Source of the DNA: Heterocephalus glaber | Taxonomy: Eukaryota > Chordata > Mammalia > Rodentia > Bathyergidae | DNA length: 64,000 nt | Assembly: GCF_000247695.1 (NCBI RefSeq) | Contig: NW_004624734.1 | Span: 17,083,484-17,147,483 of the forward strand | Direction: 5' to 3' | Notes under the pieces: model-generated | What the model was told of the DNA's origin: nothing | Databases searched by the model: none | The model's input: the letters and a program-made list of their open reading frames with translations, nothing else | Position numbers and translations under genes: made by a program | In this document: one piece after another, positions 60,610 through 64,000 of the stretch | Position numbering within the stretch: position 1 is the stretch's first letter | Layout: every line of letters begins with the position of its first letter

Positions 60610-61880
60610 GATGAATTGCAATCATCAATAGAAATGTATAGACACATGCAAATATACAAAATAACAACAACAGCAATAGTAATTGTGTAGTGGTGAAATG
60701 AGGTATCTTATGATCTATAACAGTTTTCAAAAAACAAGATGATCAATGAAAGACATAAATAAAATTCATTGTTACAAACTACAAGGTTACTTATGAATAA
60801 ACTTTTTATTAGATACTAAAGATTTTTGGATGTGGCAGCACACATCAAAAGATTGTATTCCAAATTTCTGGAAAGTTAACAATTTATGTTTAAGAAAGTA
60901 CTATTTACAAAAGCATAAGCATGTAATATGTAGAAATGAATCAAATAAAAATTTGCAGATCTTTCCATATAAAATTTATATCCTACTTAGAGAAATTAAG
61001 GAAGTCAAAAGGAGTGTTTGCCATATACAAATTTTGGAAGACAGATATACAGTATACATAGTAATTATACAATTTTAATATATAATTTTTATAAAATAAT
61101 TATAATACAATTTTAATATATATAATGATATGTATATTCAGTTCTATACCAATTGAGCTATATATTGAGTACAATAACAAAAAAGTTTCAGCAGGCTTTG
61201 AATGTTTTGCTTTTGTGCATATCTGTGCATGTCTAACAATTACAAATTGATAATCTCATCTTAAAATATACACGAAAATATAAAGTTCCAAAATAACCAA
61301 CGTAATCTTAAAGAATAACAAAGTTGGAAGACATGATATCAGAAATCAAGACTCACTGTAATGCTACAGAAATTAAGAACATGTGCTGCTACAAGAAGTA
61401 TAGACATGTAGATCAACAAAGAAAATGGAGTCAAGAAATAAATTTTTATGTATTGAATTACTTGAGTTATAACAAAAGCTATTCTGGAGTGCCATAGGTA
61501 ATAGCGTTTGCTTTTTTTTATTTTACTTTTAAACAAACAAAGGGCTGAATCACTTGGAAAATTGGAAATCTATATCAGTAAAAAATGAATCTTGACCCCC
61601 AAGTTATATTAAAAGAATAAAACTCTCGGTTGTCACTTTATTTTCAAGAAGGAAACATAAAAGAACATCTTTGTTATTTTAGTAGGGAGAAGTTTCTTAC
61701 ACAGGATATTACATAGTACCAACCATAATTAAAGAAATGATAAAAACGGACCACATTGAAACAAAGAGCTCTTGTTTAACAAAGGATACTACTTGGATAA
61801 TGAAAATCGGGCAACAATGTAGAAAATTATTCCTTATTTACTTAAATGTATATAAATATATATTAATAACTTCTAGCCAT
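60610..61880. other. AT-rich DNA, possibly more L1M
   Basis: The stretch is A-rich on plus and lies between two old L1 pieces, so it may be eroded L1 ORF2. I cannot identify specific segments. An 82-codon frame at 60830-61078 has no known motif. Confidence 0.35.
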
Positions 61881-61889
61881 TAAAAAAGA

Positions 61890-62060
61890 AAAAATGGAAA
61901 CAAAGCTTTTGTAAATAGGAAGGGATGGAGGGATGGAAGGGAGGGAAGGGAAAAGGGGTTAAAACAAGAACCAAGATATATCATGTACAGGTACAAATAC
62001 TCAATGATAAATGGGATCATAATGTATGCGTAAAATGTACCAAAATGTCAATTAAAAAAA
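61890..62060 (+). mobile_element. L1 3' UTR fragment, truncated
   Basis: 'aaacaaagcttttgtaaata', a GGGAGGGAAGGG purine block, 'aagaaccaagatatatcatg', 'taatgtatgcgtaaaatg' and an A-rich end. It matches the single-unit 3' UTR at 57360-57530. Confidence 0.82.
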
Positions 62061-62107
62061 TAATGGATAGCCAACAGAAGAAAAACAAGCTAATATTTTT
62101 GGGTATG

Positions 62108-62176
62108 CTGGCAATTGAATCCAAGTTTCTGTACATTTTTGGTGAACACTTTACTATTGAGCTATACCCCCATCAC
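62108..62176 (-). mobile_element. ID SINE, diverged
   Basis: 'tgctggcaattgaatccaag' and 'ggtgaacactttactattga' with 'gctatacccccatc' form a reverse ID element without an obvious tail. Confidence 0.68.
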
Positions 62177-62284
62177 AAACACAAGATCTTAAGACACTGA
62201 CAAAAAAAAATAAACAAATGCCATTAGGCACATGAAAAATATTGGATGTTATTATCAAACATCTTAAACCCACAGTAAAATACC

Positions 62285-62660
62285 AATACATGATCCACAG
62301 AACAATTTAAATAAGAAAATATTGACCAATCCAAGCCCTCAGGAAATGTGGGTAACTGGGCTTTTCATACATCATTGGAGGGCACCTTATTTAATAGTGA
62401 AATAATTCTGAAAAATGGCTTGTCAAAATATATCAAAGCTAAAGAAACACACATTTGTTTTTCTACCAGTTCCACTTCTAGTTATAGACTCAAAACTATA
62501 TTCTTATGATTGGCTAAATTATTGGTAAGAAGGTTCATAATGGCATTATTTGCAATAACCTTAAACTGAGAGCCAGCCACTCAAACTAACCACTAACGCT
62601 GAATTGAATGAATACATTCTTCAATGCTCTTACAATAAGTTCCTCCTTAGAAAAGAAATT
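62285..62660 (+). mobile_element. Old L1 (L1M) ORF2 3' part
   Basis: 'atcattggagggcacctt', 'accagttccacttctagtta', 'aatggcattatttgcaataa' and 'ccttaaactgagagcc' match the region around the end of old L1 ORF2. Confidence 0.55.
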
Positions 62661-62869
62661 CACTAATTCACACATGCAATAATGAGCAAAGGAAGCAGTA
62701 TGTAAAAGATGTCACACATTCCTATCCTTTTAGTAGTCCTGTGCAGTACTCCCCATTTGTAATGCCATCCACTGAGGAGGCTGAGGGCAGAATAACTTTA
62801 TGGGACTTTATCAACCATCCAATAGAGCTAGGATGTAATTCCATGCTCCATGAGTTCAGTGTCTATCAG

Positions 62870-62876
62870 GCACACA

Positions 62877-62919
<43 letters not shown>
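62870..62919. repeat. (CA)n microsatellite
   Basis: Over 20 CA units with one early CT interruption. Confidence 0.96.
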
Positions 62920-62922
<3 letters not shown>

Positions 62923-62989
62923 GAGGGCAGTGGCTACCTTTGGAATCTAATCCCTGAAAAGAAGCACCTGGAGTGATTCTCCTGTGCAG

Positions 62990-63112
62990 GTGATGCTCCT
63001 TGCTCGACTGGAGTCGTGATGAGTAGGCATGTTAATATGACAATTTTAAGATGTAAGCGATTTTCTATCTGTATGTTAAATTTCAATCAAAAGCTTGTTA
63101 AAATGTATCTAG
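62990..63112 (+). mobile_element. Old L1 3' end-like relic
   Basis: 'tgatgagtaggcatgttaat', 'gcgattttctatctgtatgt' and 'taaatttcaatcaaaagctt' resemble an old L1 3' end. Confidence 0.4.
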
Positions 63113-63114
63113 TT

Positions 63115-64000
63115 TGTTACCAACCCATTTCAGTCCGCTTTTGTGTCTGTCTTGTAGATTCAGTAATCAAAGAGGTAAAAGGAAAAGTTTAGGATCTAGG
63201 TCTCTCTGTGTGAATCCGGTGGAGCCTGTGAGCAATGCTAACAGACCCTTGGGACCCTGGGAAGAGTGAAGGTTAGGATGGTGGGCCTCACTGGCAGGAC
63301 TGCACCAGCAGGGAGCTCAGAAAAAGCACCCAAGCTCTCTTCCAGATGTCGTCTTCTCCAGTCATTTACAGGAAGCAGAGGAGAGGGGAAAAGGAAGTGT
63401 TTTCTTTGTCAAGGAGAACACCCTTGAGGGAACTGTAAAACAGGGATTCCCATATCCTCAGTTGCTGTCCTGAAAAGCATACTTTGCTTCCCAGAAATGT
63501 GCACCCATTGCTGTTATGTGTAACAGACAAAGACAGACAAAAGGCCTGCAGTTGCATTATCAGCCATAGAGGAGTGGCCACCTTGTTGGAGGCTGGCAGC
63601 AAATTAATGGATGCACCAAGGTAAAGCTGTAATTACTATGAGAATTTCTCCCTACTCATGGTCAACTTTTGATTCTCATGAAAAATAATAAAGCCTACTG
63701 TTGTTCTAGTAAGGACAGAGAAAGTGGCCAGTGTTTTTAAAAATCTAGACTATGAAAGTCTTGGACTTAGGTAGGAAGGTTTAAACTTGCATGAATGCAT
63801 CCGCTATATTTAACACATTGCCTGGTTTTCTCACCTGCACAGATAGATCTTGTCTTTCTTTTCTGTCAGAAACAGCAGCATGGTGAATCAGGATAAATCA
63901 AGAGATTAATGTCAAACCAAACCATGAATTCAACCCCTCAGTCACTCTTTAACCTGAACTTTAGTTGTTTTATTAAAAAATAGCAGAAATAATTACGCGG
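63115..64000. other. Intergenic DNA, less AT-rich
   Basis: The 63190-63620 part is richer in GC than the window average and lacks a repeat I can name. The frame on minus 63366-63602 (78 codons) has no known motif. No splice-site pair or start context supports an exon. Confidence 0.4.

Overview
The window is AT-rich mammalian intergenic DNA from a placental rodent. I found no intact protein-coding gene, no convincing exon and no structural RNA gene. The rodent assignment rests on tRNA-Ala-derived ID SINEs (6731, 21930, 55536; minus-strand copies near 26101 and 62108), 7SL-derived B1 SINEs, and B1 fused to an ID-like tail (B1-dID; 22475, 53383, 37622). There are also many L1, MaLR LTR, MIR and L2 relics. 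I saw no B2 element, which argues against mouse or rat. A squirrel, beaver or other non-murid lineage is plausible, but I cannot name the species.

Layout. 1-7060 is mostly unique AT-rich sequence with an MLT1-like LTR, an old L1 3' end and a young-looking ID insertion. 7060-8645 is a minus-strand L1. 8650-23300 holds scattered MaLR LTRs, MIRs, L2/L1M ends, one ID and one B1-dID. 23580-26040 is a decayed old L1 broken by other elements. 27505-28140 is a plus-strand L1. 28140-37080 is repeat-poor apart from MIRs and LTRs. 37080-40540 has an unassigned GC-richer block, a cluster of minus-strand B1s and a solo LTR with a perfect 5-bp target duplication. 41820-43550 is a minus-strand ERV1 relic with an env anchor region, a polypurine tract and a U3-R end followed directly by poly(A). 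45890-47870 is a minus-strand L1. 48871-48970 is an assembly gap next to a TTTC microsatellite. 51410-51952 is a short L1 insertion. 54190-57545 is old L1 followed by a long younger L1 interrupted by an ID. 57550-63110 is mostly decayed L1, MIR and an LTR.

The coding content is entirely transposon-derived: fragments of L1 ORF2 (reverse transcriptase and C-terminal Cys-rich region) and of a retroviral env, all carrying stops or frameshifts. The two most informative structures are a 266-bp tandem duplication of the L1 3' UTR shared by two separate insertions, and the ERV copy whose 3' end looks like that of a processed retrocopy made by L1 machinery. Repeat boundaries and family names come from reading the sequence, without a library search, and are approximate unless a target-site duplication fixes them.
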